A stretch of DNA of 64,000 bases from positions 78,220 to 142,219 of the forward strand of contig CAKUTI010000001.1 in the NCBI GenBank assembly GCA_934691925.1. The letters run 5' to 3'. The notes under the pieces are model-generated. The model was not told the origin of the DNA, made no database searches, and saw only the letters and a list, made by a program, of their open reading frames with translations. Shown piece by piece: positions 43,013 through 52,662 of this stretch (position 1 is its first letter; the number at the start of each line of letters is the position of its first letter). This stretch comes from an uncultured Treponema sp. Lineage in GTDB: Bacteria > Spirochaetota > Spirochaetia > Treponematales > Treponemataceae. A program made the translations under genes and the position numbers.

Positions 43013-44047
43013 ATGAACGAGGTTCTGTCACAGGACGAAATTGACCAGCTCTTGCAAGCCATAAGCACCGGCGAGTCTGGGGCAGATGATTTCAAGCCTG
43101 TTAGCGACACACGCAAAATTAAGATTTATGATTTCAAACGCCCGGACAAGTTCTCAAAGGAGCAAATTCGAACTGTTCAAATCATGCACGAGACTTTTGC
43201 GCGTCTTACAACAACATCTCTCTCAGCTCAGCTGCGGTCGCTCGTACACGTTCATGTGGCTTCGGTGGATCAGCTTACTTATGAGGAATTTATCCGCTCG
43301 ATTCCGACACCTACAACGCTTGCTGTAATCAACATGGATCCTTTAAAGGGAAACGCTGTTCTTGAAATCGATCCTGCAATCACATTCAGCATTATTGACC
43401 GTTTGTTCGGCGGAACAGGACAGGGAGCGAAGGTCAGCCGCGACTTGACTGACATTGAGCAGTCTGTAATGGAGGGAATCATCGTCAGAATTTTGGCGAA
43501 TATGCGCGAGGCCTGGACTCAGGTTATCGACTTGCGCCCGCGCCTTGGGCAGATTGAGACAAATCCTCAGTTCGCTTCGATTGTTCCTCCGTCTGAAATG
43601 GTCGTTCTTGTTACGCTCGAGACAAAAATTGGAGATGAGGAAGGGATGATGAACTTCTGTATTCCTTATCTTACAATCGAGCCGATTGTCTCGAAGCTTT
43701 CTTCACAGTTCTGGTTCAGTTCTGTAAGAAGAAGCTCTACAACGCAGTATCTCGGCACTTTGAAGGAAAAACTTTCCGATGTCGATATGGACGTTGTCGC
43801 TGAAATCGGCACAATAAACATTCCAATCCGCGATGTGCTTTCGCTCCGCGCCGGAGACATTGTGCGTCTTTCGACCGTGAGAGTCGGCGACCCGCTCGCG
43901 CTTAGTGTTGGAAACGAGAAGAAATTTTACTGCCAGCCAGGTGTTGTCGGCAAAAAAATGGCGGTACAGATTATCGGCAAAATGAAGCAGAACGAATCTG
44001 ACGATTTTGAAGAATTATCCGTTGAAGGAGATGAATCTTATGAGTGA
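43013..44047 (+). CDS. fliM: Flagellar motor switch protein FliM
   Basis: 344 aa. N-terminal CheY-binding motif LSQDEIDQLLQAI, a CheC-like middle domain (DLTDIEQSVMEGIIVRIL), and a C-terminal SpoA (FliN-like) domain. Start follows GGTGGAAGG. Overlaps fliY by 8 bases. Confidence 0.96.
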   Translation: MNEVLSQDEIDQLLQAISTGESGADDFKPVSDTRKIKIYDFKRPDKFSKEQIRTVQIMHETFARLTTTSLSAQLRSLVHVHVASVDQLTYEEFIRSIPTPTTLAVINMDPLKGNAVLEIDPAITFSIIDRLFGGTGQGAKVSRDLTDIEQSVMEGIIVRILANMREAWTQVIDLRPRLGQIETNPQFASIVPPSEMVVLVTLETKIGDEEGMMNFCIPYLTIEPIVSKLSSQFWFSSVRRSSTTQYLGTLKEKLSDVDMDVVAEIGTINIPIRDVLSLRAGDIVRLSTVRVGDPLALSVGNEKKFYCQPGVVGKKMAVQIIGKMKQNESDDFEELSVEGDESYE

Positions 44048-45212
44048 TGGAACAATATCTCAGGACGAAATCGATGCATTGTTGAAAAATGTAGACATGG
44101 GAGGTCTTTCATCAGGATCATCTTCCAATGTCAAAATCGATACGGCCACGCTTGAAAAATTTGCAGGCTCAATGAAGGAAAAATGCGTCGCGAATCTTAA
44201 CTCGATGACAGGCGCGGCTTTCACAGCTGGAAATCCTACTGTTGAGTCTATGGGCAGAGACCAGCTTCTTGCAAAACTTCCAGAAATGGTTGTTGCTGTA
44301 ATGGCTGACTTTAACGCGGGCTTGAAAGGCGACCATCTTGTTCTCCTTCCTCCTGAGTTTGCGCAGAAAATCACAGGTCTTGTGAATAAAGAGGACAACG
44401 CAGAGCTTGACGACATGGCTCTTTCTGTAATCGGCGAATTTGTCTCGACACATTCGGGGGCTGAAATCACAGAATTGAAGTCAATTGCAGGTCTTGCTGC
44501 GAATCCTCCTGAAGCGGTTCACGTTCCAAAGGCGATGGTTAGAATTCCTCAGGGAACTTTCGCGCTTTTTTCTTATCCTTTCACTCTTGACGGACAGGCT
44601 TACACAATGTGGGAAGCTGTCTCTAGCGATGTCGCGAACGGAATCGCAAAGGCTTTGGGCGGCGGAGATTCTGCTCCTGCGTCTGACGGTGCTTTGAACG
44701 CCCAGGACATGGCTTCAATGGCGAATCTTGCCGGCGGACAGCCTCAGATGGGAATGGGCGGATTCCAGCAGCAGCCGATGATGGGCGCGATGAATATGAG
44801 CGGCTACCAACAGCCTATGATGAACGGAATGGGAATGGGCGGATTTCAGCAGCAGCCGATGATGGGCGCGCAGCAGATGGGAATGAACACTCCGACCGTG
44901 CAGTCGCTCCAGTACCCGAATCTTGTCGGCGGAGCTGTTCCTAGCACAGAGCAGGGAAATATCGGTCTTATCATGGATGTAAACATGGAGATGACCGTAG
45001 AGCTTGGCCGCACAAAAAAGCAGATTAAGGAAATCTTGGGAATGGGCGAGGGAACAATCATCGAACTTGACAAGCTTGCCGGCGAGCCTGTTGACATTCT
45101 CGTGAACCACAAGCCGATTGCAAAGGGCGAGGTTGTTGTAATCGATGAGAACTTCGGTGTCCGCGTTACGGAGATTCTTTCTCCGGCAGAGCGTGTGAGC
45201 AATCTCCGCTAG
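44040..45212 (+). CDS. fliY: Flagellar motor switch protein FliY (FliN-type)
   Basis: 390 aa from ATG 44040, GAAGGAG upstream, overlapping fliM. N-terminal switch motif ISQDEIDALLKNV, a CheC-like domain (about 30-215) and C-terminal SpoA domain (VTVELGRTKKQIKEIL onward, about 315-385). Between them is a Met/Gln/Gly-rich linker, about 235-290, with the repeat GGFQQQPMMGA occurring twice and a variant once. Confidence 0.93.
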   Translation: MSDGTISQDEIDALLKNVDMGGLSSGSSSNVKIDTATLEKFAGSMKEKCVANLNSMTGAAFTAGNPTVESMGRDQLLAKLPEMVVAVMADFNAGLKGDHLVLLPPEFAQKITGLVNKEDNAELDDMALSVIGEFVSTHSGAEITELKSIAGLAANPPEAVHVPKAMVRIPQGTFALFSYPFTLDGQAYTMWEAVSSDVANGIAKALGGGDSAPASDGALNAQDMASMANLAGGQPQMGMGGFQQQPMMGAMNMSGYQQPMMNGMGMGGFQQQPMMGAQQMGMNTPTVQSLQYPNLVGGAVPSTEQGNIGLIMDVNMEMTVELGRTKKQIKEILGMGEGTIIELDKLAGEPVDILVNHKPIAKGEVVVIDENFGVRVTEILSPAERVSNLR

Positions 45213-45240
45213 TCTGAAAAATAAAATCATAAAAAATCAG

Positions 45241-45301
45241 AAAATGCGCCTTTCGATGCTTGGAAAAAGTATTCGACAGGTGCATTTTTTTTTGTTATAA
45301 T
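45241..45301 (+). promoter_or_regulatory. Internal terminator hairpin overlapping a sigma-70 promoter, between fliY and fliO
   Basis: AAAATGCGCCT (45241-45251) pairs with AGGTGCATTTT (45278-45288, one G-T), then Ts, a plausible intrinsic terminator. TCGACA (45273-45278), 17 bases, TATAAT (45296-45301) forms a promoter within the same DNA, reading into fliO at 45330. Confidence 0.55.
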
Positions 45302-45329
45302 CTGCCTATTGTCAAAAATGGGTGGAAAA

Positions 45330-46001
45330 ATGACAAAAATATTCTCTTCTGGAAAAATCAAGGCGGCTGCCCTTGCTTTGTTCTTTTGTCTTTGCGGAGC
45401 TTCTTTCGCGCAGAACAGTCTTTCTGATAATTCATCTAATTCAAATTCAAGCAAAATAGAATCTGCTGAAAACGGCGGAGCGAATCTTGAAAATTCACAG
45501 AATTTGCAGAACAAGACTCCTTACTGGAGTGTTTCCGCGCCTGAAAACCAGAGCCGCGCTCCGTCGAGCTTCGGCCTTTTTCTCCGCATGGTGATTTCAC
45601 TTTTAATTGTGATTGCGCTTGTGTATTTTGTCGTGAAAATTTTCAGGAAAAACAGCGGATTTGCTGATTCTGACGACTCTTTTTTGCGGAAAGTCGCGCA
45701 GATTTCAATCGGGGCTGGAAAATCTGTTCAGATTGTGACTTTGCTTGAAAATGCGTATCTGATTGGAGTTACAGACAACAATATAAATCTTCTTGCCGAA
45801 ATCAAGGACAAGGAGCTGGTCGATTCGCTTAATTTGATTGCCGACAAGAATCAGAATGTGAGCAAGCCGAAATCTTTTTCCGATGTCTTGGACTTGTTCC
45901 TTGCGAAAGGCTCAAAAAACAGCGGCGCATTTTCTGACAGCGCAAGGCACGCTTCTGATATGCTGAAAAACCAGCGCGACAGGTTCAACAGAGGTGAGTA
46001 A
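45330..46001 (+). CDS. fliO: Flagellar export protein FliO (FliZ-type)
   Basis: 223 aa from ATG 45330 with GGTGG upstream. Signal-like N-terminus (KIKAAALALFFCLCGASFAQ), a Ser/Asn-rich stretch, a membrane segment (FLRMVISLLIVIALVYFVVKIF), then a cytoplasmic FliO domain (KVAQISIGAGKSVQIVTLLENAYLIGVTD). Assists FliP assembly. Overlap with fliP is avoided by the ATG chosen there. Confidence 0.88.
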   Translation: MTKIFSSGKIKAAALALFFCLCGASFAQNSLSDNSSNSNSSKIESAENGGANLENSQNLQNKTPYWSVSAPENQSRAPSSFGLFLRMVISLLIVIALVYFVVKIFRKNSGFADSDDSFLRKVAQISIGAGKSVQIVTLLENAYLIGVTDNNINLLAEIKDKELVDSLNLIADKNQNVSKPKSFSDVLDLFLAKGSKNSGAFSDSARHASDMLKNQRDRFNRGE

Positions 46002-46002
46002 A

Positions 46003-46875
46003 ATGAAAAAAAATCTTCGGCTGGTAAAAAATCTGAAAAAACTCGCTTTTGTCTCTTTTCTGATTTTGATTTTTGCGTCGCCTGTTTTTGCGCAAAGCTC
46101 GCAGAACAGAAATTTTCCAAGCGGCTCGGCTCAGGGCACAACTGAAATGAGCGGAAACGTGCGTGGACTTAACGTTCCGAATGTTGACATAAGCATTACG
46201 CAGCCGCGCTCGGGCAATGAAGTCGCGTTCAGCGTGCAGGTCTTGCTTTTGCTTACAGTGCTTACTCTCGCGCCTAGCATTCTGATTTTGACTACCTGTT
46301 TTCTGCGTTTTTCGATTGTTCTGGACTTTATAAAGCGCGCGCTTTCCTTGCAGCAGGTTCCGCCGACTTCGGTTTTGAACGGAATCGCGCTTTTTATGAC
46401 GATTTTTGTGATGTTCCCGGTTTTTAGGACGATTTACGGAAATGCCATAAAGCCGCTTTCGGACGGACAGATTGGAATTGAACAGGCTTACAGGGAGGCC
46501 GAGGCTCCGCTTAGGGAATTTATGCTGAAGCAGACCGTTACGCAGGCGAGCGACGGAAGCATGCAGTCAAAATACATTTCTTCTTTTTTGCAGATGGCAA
46601 ATCTTCCTTCTCCAAACGGACCTGATGACATTCCGACTTACATAATTGTTCCGGCGTACATTCTGCACGAGCTTACAGTCGCGTTTAAAATCGGTGTTTT
46701 TTTGTATATTCCGTTTATCGTGATTGACATGGTTGTGGCTTCGATTTTGATGAGCATGGGAATGATGATGCTTCCGCCGGTTCAGATTTCGATGCCGTTT
46801 AAGCTAATGCTTTTTGTGCTGGTTGACGGCTGGGGACTTTTGACGCAGCAGCTTTTTGTCTCGATTGTAAGATAA
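46003..46875 (+). CDS. fliP: Flagellar type III export protein FliP
   Basis: 290 aa from ATG 46003 (AGAGGTGAG upstream); GTG 45994 is an alternative. Cleavable signal peptide, four membrane segments and the family motifs LTLAPSILILTTCFLRFSIV, ALSLQQVPPTSVLNGIALF, FKIGVFLYIPFIVIDMVV and MSMGMMMLPPVQIS. Core of the export gate. A 142-base gap before fliQ is unusually long and holds no gene. Confidence 0.95.
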   Translation: MKKNLRLVKNLKKLAFVSFLILIFASPVFAQSSQNRNFPSGSAQGTTEMSGNVRGLNVPNVDISITQPRSGNEVAFSVQVLLLLTVLTLAPSILILTTCFLRFSIVLDFIKRALSLQQVPPTSVLNGIALFMTIFVMFPVFRTIYGNAIKPLSDGQIGIEQAYREAEAPLREFMLKQTVTQASDGSMQSKYISSFLQMANLPSPNGPDDIPTYIIVPAYILHELTVAFKIGVFLYIPFIVIDMVVASILMSMGMMMLPPVQISMPFKLMLFVLVDGWGLLTQQLFVSIVR

Positions 46876-47017
46876 TAAAAAGCTTTCGGCGATGTTTTTA
46901 ATTTTGTCGAAACGAGAAAACGGAGCGGCTTGGTTTTGGAGCGAGGGGAGACTTTCCCTTTTTATGAATTTTATGATTTCGGATTTTGAATCTTGAATTT
47001 GGAAGCGAGGAGAAAAA

Positions 47018-47287
47018 ATGAGTCTTGGAATGATTGTTAATCTTATGCGTGGCGCGGTTTTTCAGGTGTTTATTTTGTGCGCTCCTGTTCTTGGCGCGGC
47101 GTTGGTTGTCGGCTTGATTGTGGCGATTTTTCAGGCGACGACTTCGATTCAGGAGCAGACTTTGACTTTTCTTCCGAAAATGCTTGTGATTTTGATTGTG
47201 CTTGCCTTGATTGGCGGCTGGATGTTTTCGATGCTTTCAAATTACACGGTGAATCTTTTTTCGCAGATTCCGCAGCTTGCAAGGTAG
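47018..47287 (+). CDS. fliQ: Flagellar type III export protein FliQ
   Basis: 89 aa, two membrane segments; motif ATTSIQEQTLTFLPKML is the family signature. GAGGAG site. Twelve bases before fliR. Confidence 0.94.
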   Translation: MSLGMIVNLMRGAVFQVFILCAPVLGAALVVGLIVAIFQATTSIQEQTLTFLPKMLVILIVLALIGGWMFSMLSNYTVNLFSQIPQLAR

Positions 47288-47299
47288 GCGCGTTTTTAG

Positions 47300-48106
47300 A
47301 TGCTGGAGAGAATTTTGGCTGGCGCGCCTGTTTATCTTCTGATTTACGTGCGCTGCTTTGCGGTCATAATGACGCTTCCTCTTTTTTCGATTCGCTCTGT
47401 CTCAAAAATGGCGAAGCTCGCGCTTTCCGGCTATATCGCGTTTATCGTTCTTCCTCATGTTGACTTGACTGTCTATGTTCCGTATTTTGGAGAAAACGGA
47501 GCTTTTTCGATTTCTTATATAATGCTTATTATCGGCGAGGGCTTGATTGGAATTCTAATGGGTTTTTACGTGAGCCTTATTTTTTCAGCTTTTTCAACGG
47601 CTGGACAGTTTTTCGCTTTTCAGATGGGATTTTCGGCTTCCGAGGTTTACGACGCTTTGAGCCAGGTTGAGAATCCTCTTATGGGTCAGTTTTTTAACCT
47701 TGTTGCAATGCTTGTTTTTTTGCAGTCGGACTGGGCGCAGATTCTTTTTGGTCGGGCGTTTATTTCTAGCTTCAAGTCGTTGAATGTGGTTTCGTTTTTG
47801 TCTGCTCAGGAATCTGTCGTAAAATTCTTGCTTTCGGGTCTTACAGACTTGTTTGCTGACGCTTTTATAATTGCGCTTCCAATAATGGGCGTTTTGTGCC
47901 TTATTTCTGTTACAATGGGAATTCTTTCAAAGGCGGCTCCTCAGATGAACCTTTTGAGCGAGGGATTCCCGGTTATGATTTTGACTTCTTTCTTTATAAT
48001 CGCGGCTTTGATGCCGAGCCTATGCGACTTTTTCGGACGCGCGATAAGCATCGGCTTTCATAATATTGAAAATCTTTTTGTGTCGGTTTCGTCGGGAGGC
48101 GCGTGA
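47300..48106 (+). CDS. fliR: Flagellar type III export protein FliR
   Basis: 268 aa, six membrane segments; family features GEGLIGILMGFYVSLIF and the QMGFSASEVYD region. Third component of the export gate. Stop overlaps the flhB start by one base. Confidence 0.93.
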   Translation: MLERILAGAPVYLLIYVRCFAVIMTLPLFSIRSVSKMAKLALSGYIAFIVLPHVDLTVYVPYFGENGAFSISYIMLIIGEGLIGILMGFYVSLIFSAFSTAGQFFAFQMGFSASEVYDALSQVENPLMGQFFNLVAMLVFLQSDWAQILFGRAFISSFKSLNVVSFLSAQESVVKFLLSGLTDLFADAFIIALPIMGVLCLISVTMGILSKAAPQMNLLSEGFPVMILTSFFIIAALMPSLCDFFGRAISIGFHNIENLFVSVSSGGA

Positions 48107-49206
48107 TGTCGTTCGATGAGATTGACCTTCAGTGGTTTGCGGCGGAAGACGAGGGCAGAACAGAAGAGCCTTCGGAATACAAGCTCAGGAAAGCGCGCGA
48201 GGAAGGCCGCGTTGCGAAAAGCCAGGAGCTTTGCGGCGCGCTTGTAATGCTTGCAACTTCAATCGTTCTCGTTGTCTCGGCTCCCTATTTTTGGAGATGG
48301 CTTGAGGAGATTCTTGTCTTCTATTTTACACACATAAACGAGCCTGAAATGCTACAAAAGCGATTTTACGCGCATTTTGTGCTGAATCTCGCGAAAATGG
48401 TTTTGCCGCTCGCTCTTGTCGGCGTTGTGGCCGCTGTTCTTGCGAACATAATCCAGAACCGCGGATTTATTTTTTCGACAAAGCCGATTGAGCCTCAGTT
48501 CTCGAAGATTCTTCCGCGTTTCGGCCAGTATCTTAAAAAGACGCTTTTTTCTTTTGAAGGCGGATTCAACGTTGCGAAATCTTTTATGAAGGTTTTCGCG
48601 GTCGGTCTGATTGCCTTTCTGATTATAAAGTCCAACGTCTCGAAAATTCTTGCGACTTTGAATGCTGGAAATGTCTACAATGCGGTTGGCGGAATTTGCT
48701 GGATTGCGGCGAAAATTCTTTTGACGTGCGCTGTCTTTTTTCTTGTGATTGCAGTTCCTGACTATCTCGTGCAGAAAAAGCAGTTCCTTGAAAGCATGAA
48801 GATGACAAAGCAGGAAGTCAAGCAGGAATACAAGGAGATGGAAGGCGACCCGGACGTAAAGGCGCATCTCCAGCAGGCTCAGCGCGAAATGCTCCAGCGG
48901 AATATGCCCCAGCAGGTCGCAAAATCTGATGTTGTAATCACGAACCCTACTCATTTTGCAGTCGCTCTTGCGTATGACGCGATGAAAGCCGACGCTCCGC
49001 AGGTTATGGCGAAAGGCGCGGACGAGGTTGCTTTTAGAATCAGAACTTTGGCGGCGGAAAACAATGTTCCTGTCGTTGAGAACAGACCTTTAGCCCGCGC
49101 TCTCTATGCAGAAACAGAAATCGGTGATACAATACCTAGTGCTTATTTCAGCGCAATCGCCGCTGTCTATACGCATTTGGAAAAGTTCAACAATAACAAA
49201 AAGTAA
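48106..49206 (+). CDS. flhB: Flagellar export switch protein FlhB
   Basis: 366 aa from ATG 48106 with GGGAGG upstream. Four membrane segments; N-terminal EEPSEYKLRKAREEGRV; autocleavage motif NPTH in DVVITNPTHFAVAL (about residue 285). Sets rod/hook versus filament substrate specificity. Confidence 0.95.
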   Translation: MSFDEIDLQWFAAEDEGRTEEPSEYKLRKAREEGRVAKSQELCGALVMLATSIVLVVSAPYFWRWLEEILVFYFTHINEPEMLQKRFYAHFVLNLAKMVLPLALVGVVAAVLANIIQNRGFIFSTKPIEPQFSKILPRFGQYLKKTLFSFEGGFNVAKSFMKVFAVGLIAFLIIKSNVSKILATLNAGNVYNAVGGICWIAAKILLTCAVFFLVIAVPDYLVQKKQFLESMKMTKQEVKQEYKEMEGDPDVKAHLQQAQREMLQRNMPQQVAKSDVVITNPTHFAVALAYDAMKADAPQVMAKGADEVAFRIRTLAAENNVPVVENRPLARALYAETEIGDTIPSAYFSAIAAVYTHLEKFNNNKK

Positions 49207-49227
49207 GCTGTTTGGGTGGGGATTTAA

Positions 49228-51378
49228 ATGGCTAATAACGCAGGCGTGGGAAACCGTCTAAAAAATTATTTTGGAAATATCCAGAATCATCTTGTGGCAG
49301 CATTTGCGATTGTAATTGTGCTGATGCTTTTGCTTCCAGTTCCGGGAGTTTTTCTGGACGTTTTGATGATTTGCAACATCGCGCTTTCCATCGTTATTCT
49401 GCTTGTCGTTCTCTACACTCCGAAATCTTCTGACTTTACGGTTTTTCCTCGGGTTCTTCTTTTTGCGACTCTTTACGGACTTGCATTGAACGTAAGCTCC
49501 ACAAGACTGATTTTGACTCGGGCTTCTGCGACTGGATACGCGAATTTTCCGGGAAATATGCTGAAAGCTTTTTCTTCTATAGTAACAGGCGATAGGATTT
49601 CCAATCCTTCAACAACCGGACTTGTAATCGGAATGGTGATTTTTATCATCTTGATTATTATTCAGGTTATTGTGATTACAAAGGGAGCAACGCGAGTTTC
49701 TGAAGTTGCGGCGAGATTTTCTTTGGACGCAATGAACCAGAAATTTTTCGCTGTCGATTCTGAGCTGAATTCCGGCTATATAACCGACGAGCAGGCGCGC
49801 GAGAAAAAGGCTTCTATTCAGCGCGACATTGATTTTTACTCGAGCATGGACGGTGCGAGCAAATTTGTAAGTGGAAACGTAAAGGCTGGAATTTTCATCA
49901 CTGTGATTGACTTGGTGGCTGGAATCATAACCGGAGTCGCAATCGGTGGAATGGGCGTGGGCGAGGCTGCCGGAACATATTCGCGCCTTACAATCGGCGA
50001 CGGTCTTTTGGGGCAGCTGCCGTCACTTTTGCTTTCGTTTGCGACAGGCTTGATTGTAACAGGAAATTCTTCCAACGATGAGGTCTTGGGCGAGCAGATA
50101 AAAAAGCAGTTCACAGGCTCTGGGTATGTTTTCATTATAACTGGAATCACGCTTGCTCTTATGAGCCTTATTCCGAGCTTTCCGTGGTATCTCTTGCTTC
50201 CGATTGGAGCGCTTTTTGTTTTTTACGGATATTTGCTTGTGCGCAGGCAGAAAACTTCTTTTGCAAAAAAACTTGAGGAAGAGCAGAAGTCTAAAAACAA
50301 GCAGCCGAGCGAGAACGGAGACGCGAGCCCTGTCGCTCCGCTTGACCCGCTTTGCCTTGAGCTTGGCTACGCGCTTATTCCTCTTGTGAACAAGGAAAAC
50401 GGAGCAGAACTTCTCGAGCGCGTCACGAGAATCAGGCGCGAAATGGCGGTTGACTTAGGTCTCGTTGTTCCGAAAATCAGAATCATCGACAATATGCAGC
50501 TTAATCCCGATGAATACAGCTTTAAAATCCGCGGAATTGAAGCCGGCAGGTCAAGAATTAAGCTCGGATATTATATGTGCATGAACACAGGAAATGTAAC
50601 TGAGGAGATAAAAGGCGAGCCTACTCACGACCCGACTTTCGGGCTTCCTGCAATCTGGGTGAGCGAGGAGAATCGCGCGGACGCTGAAAATGCCGGATAC
50701 GCGGTTGTTGACCCGCCTACAATCATCGCGACTCATTTGACCGAGATAATCAAGTCTCATGCGGCGGAAATTCTCGGCCGTCTTGAAACAAAAGCGATTA
50801 TCGATGCTGTTAAGGAAAAAAATCCTGTTGTTGTGGACGAAGTTCTCAACACTTACAAATACACTTACGGTGACATCGAGAAAGTTCTTCAGGGACTTTT
50901 GCGCGAGAGAGTTTCTATCAGAAATATTGTCATTATTCTTGAAACGCTTGCGAACTTCGGAAATCTTCCAAAGAACACTTGGCATTTAATCGAGAAAGTG
51001 CGCGAGGCTTTGGGACTTCAGATTTGTCTTCAGTATGTTGATGACGAGACAAGCAAGACTTTGAGCGTTTTGCAGCTTTCACAGTCGGCATCGGAAATGA
51101 TTTTGCAACATAGCTTTACTCCATCCGACGGAAGCGAGCCGAAAGTCGCGTTCGACCCAGTTGACAACAGAAGATGGGTGAACGCGTTAAGTTCTGCGAT
51201 TGTAGCTGTGAGAGAGAAAAATTATCTTCCAATAATTTTGTGTGATGGCTCGGTCAGACCGCTTGTGCGCTCTTCGATTGACTTTGAAATGCCTGGAACT
51301 GTTGTGCTTTCAATCAATGAGGTCATGGCGGCTGGACGGAATGTAAAACTTGAAATACTTGGAGAAATAAATGTATAA
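49228..51378 (+). CDS. flhA: Flagellar export protein FlhA
   Basis: 716 aa, normal length. Eight membrane segments in the first 330 residues including the signature SSTRLILTRASATGYA and DAMNQKFFAVDSELNSGYI (FHIPEP-like family), then the cytoplasmic docking domain. Stop overlaps flhF start by 8 bases. Confidence 0.96.
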   Translation: MANNAGVGNRLKNYFGNIQNHLVAAFAIVIVLMLLLPVPGVFLDVLMICNIALSIVILLVVLYTPKSSDFTVFPRVLLFATLYGLALNVSSTRLILTRASATGYANFPGNMLKAFSSIVTGDRISNPSTTGLVIGMVIFIILIIIQVIVITKGATRVSEVAARFSLDAMNQKFFAVDSELNSGYITDEQAREKKASIQRDIDFYSSMDGASKFVSGNVKAGIFITVIDLVAGIITGVAIGGMGVGEAAGTYSRLTIGDGLLGQLPSLLLSFATGLIVTGNSSNDEVLGEQIKKQFTGSGYVFIITGITLALMSLIPSFPWYLLLPIGALFVFYGYLLVRRQKTSFAKKLEEEQKSKNKQPSENGDASPVAPLDPLCLELGYALIPLVNKENGAELLERVTRIRREMAVDLGLVVPKIRIIDNMQLNPDEYSFKIRGIEAGRSRIKLGYYMCMNTGNVTEEIKGEPTHDPTFGLPAIWVSEENRADAENAGYAVVDPPTIIATHLTEIIKSHAAEILGRLETKAIIDAVKEKNPVVVDEVLNTYKYTYGDIEKVLQGLLRERVSIRNIVIILETLANFGNLPKNTWHLIEKVREALGLQICLQYVDDETSKTLSVLQLSQSASEMILQHSFTPSDGSEPKVAFDPVDNRRWVNALSSAIVAVREKNYLPIILCDGSVRPLVRSSIDFEMPGTVVLSINEVMAAGRNVKLEILGEINV

Positions 51379-52660
51379 CGATGTAATCAGCTCTGGAAAT
51401 CAAGCCGTCTCAAGAATATCAGGCAGAAATCCTTATTATTTGCAGAATTCTGACGAGGAAGAGAAAAAAATCGAAGGGAAAAGTCTGGAGGACTGCAAGG
51501 CGAAGCTTTACAATCTTTACGGCACAAATTATAAAATCACCGGACAGAAACAGTCGCTGAAAGGCGGTTTTTTCGGCTGGGGGCAGAAAGAGACTGTCGA
51601 AGTCCGCTATATTCCGAATCCTAAGCCGATTTCTTCTCCGTCTGATGCGTTTCAGAAAAGCCGCGACGAGATTTTGTCGAATATGACGGGAAACGGCAAC
51701 GTTACAAACGTTATGCAGCTTTCGATGATTGACAAAAAACTTGAGGAAACGCAGAAAACTCTTGATGAGAAGATGAATCTTTTGATTCAGGCGACAAAGG
51801 CGGCCGATAAGCCTGCTTCAATCGCCGAAATTGAAGATATTTTGCAGAAAAACGAATTCACTTTTGAATACATAAACAAGATAACGACTCGTCTTCGCTC
51901 TGAGCTTACAATGGAGCAGCTCGGAGACTCTGAATTCGTGCAGAAAACGGTTTTCACTTGGATTGGCGAGTCAATAAAAATAACGCCGAACATTCCGTAC
52001 AAATATCCGCACGTGATTATTCTCGTTGGACCTACTGGAGTCGGAAAAACCACGACAATCGCGAAAATGGCAGGAACATTGATAAAGGAAGCGAAAGATA
52101 AAAATCAGCCGAAGCCTGCAATAAAAATGATTACGATTGACCATACTCGTGTCGGCGCGGAAGAGCAGCTCCGGCGCTTCGGCGACATTCTTATGATTGA
52201 TGTCTACAAGGCGGAAAGTTCGGACGACGTGAAGAAAATTTTCGAGGAGTACAAGGACAAGCTCGATGTGCTTTTCATCGACACGCCGGGCTACAGTCCG
52301 AACGATTCTGAAAATATCGGAAAAATGCGGAAAGTCCTTGAAGTCAAGGGAATTCATCCTGATGTCTATCTGACTTTTTCAGCTGCAACGAAAGCACGCG
52401 ACTTGATGTCGATTATAAGAAATTACGAGAACTGCAATTACAATTCAGTAATCATCACAAAATGGGACGAGACTTCTGCCATCGGAAACGTGATAAGCGT
52501 TCTTTCAAAGAAAGAAAAATCAGTTTCCTATATAACTGACGGCCAGCAAGTTCCAAGAAAAATCGAGAACGCTTCTGTTCTGCGGTTTTTGACATTTCTT
52601 GATGATTTTGACAAAGTTGACAGAGCCTACATAGACGAAAAGTTTCCGGAGGATAAATAA
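51371..52660 (+). CDS. flhF: Flagellar GTPase FlhF
   Basis: 429 aa. SRP-type GTPase that places flagella. P-loop GPTGVGKTTTIAKMAG at about 220-235, DTPGYS switch, TKWDE guanine motif. N-terminal region (1-130) is a basic linker. flhG follows after 2 bases, the usual FlhF-FlhG pair. Confidence 0.95.
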   Translation: MYNDVISSGNQAVSRISGRNPYYLQNSDEEEKKIEGKSLEDCKAKLYNLYGTNYKITGQKQSLKGGFFGWGQKETVEVRYIPNPKPISSPSDAFQKSRDEILSNMTGNGNVTNVMQLSMIDKKLEETQKTLDEKMNLLIQATKAADKPASIAEIEDILQKNEFTFEYINKITTRLRSELTMEQLGDSEFVQKTVFTWIGESIKITPNIPYKYPHVIILVGPTGVGKTTTIAKMAGTLIKEAKDKNQPKPAIKMITIDHTRVGAEEQLRRFGDILMIDVYKAESSDDVKKIFEEYKDKLDVLFIDTPGYSPNDSENIGKMRKVLEVKGIHPDVYLTFSAATKARDLMSIIRNYENCNYNSVIITKWDETSAIGNVISVLSKKEKSVSYITDGQQVPRKIENASVLRFLTFLDDFDKVDRAYIDEKFPEDK

Positions 52661-52662
52661 TT

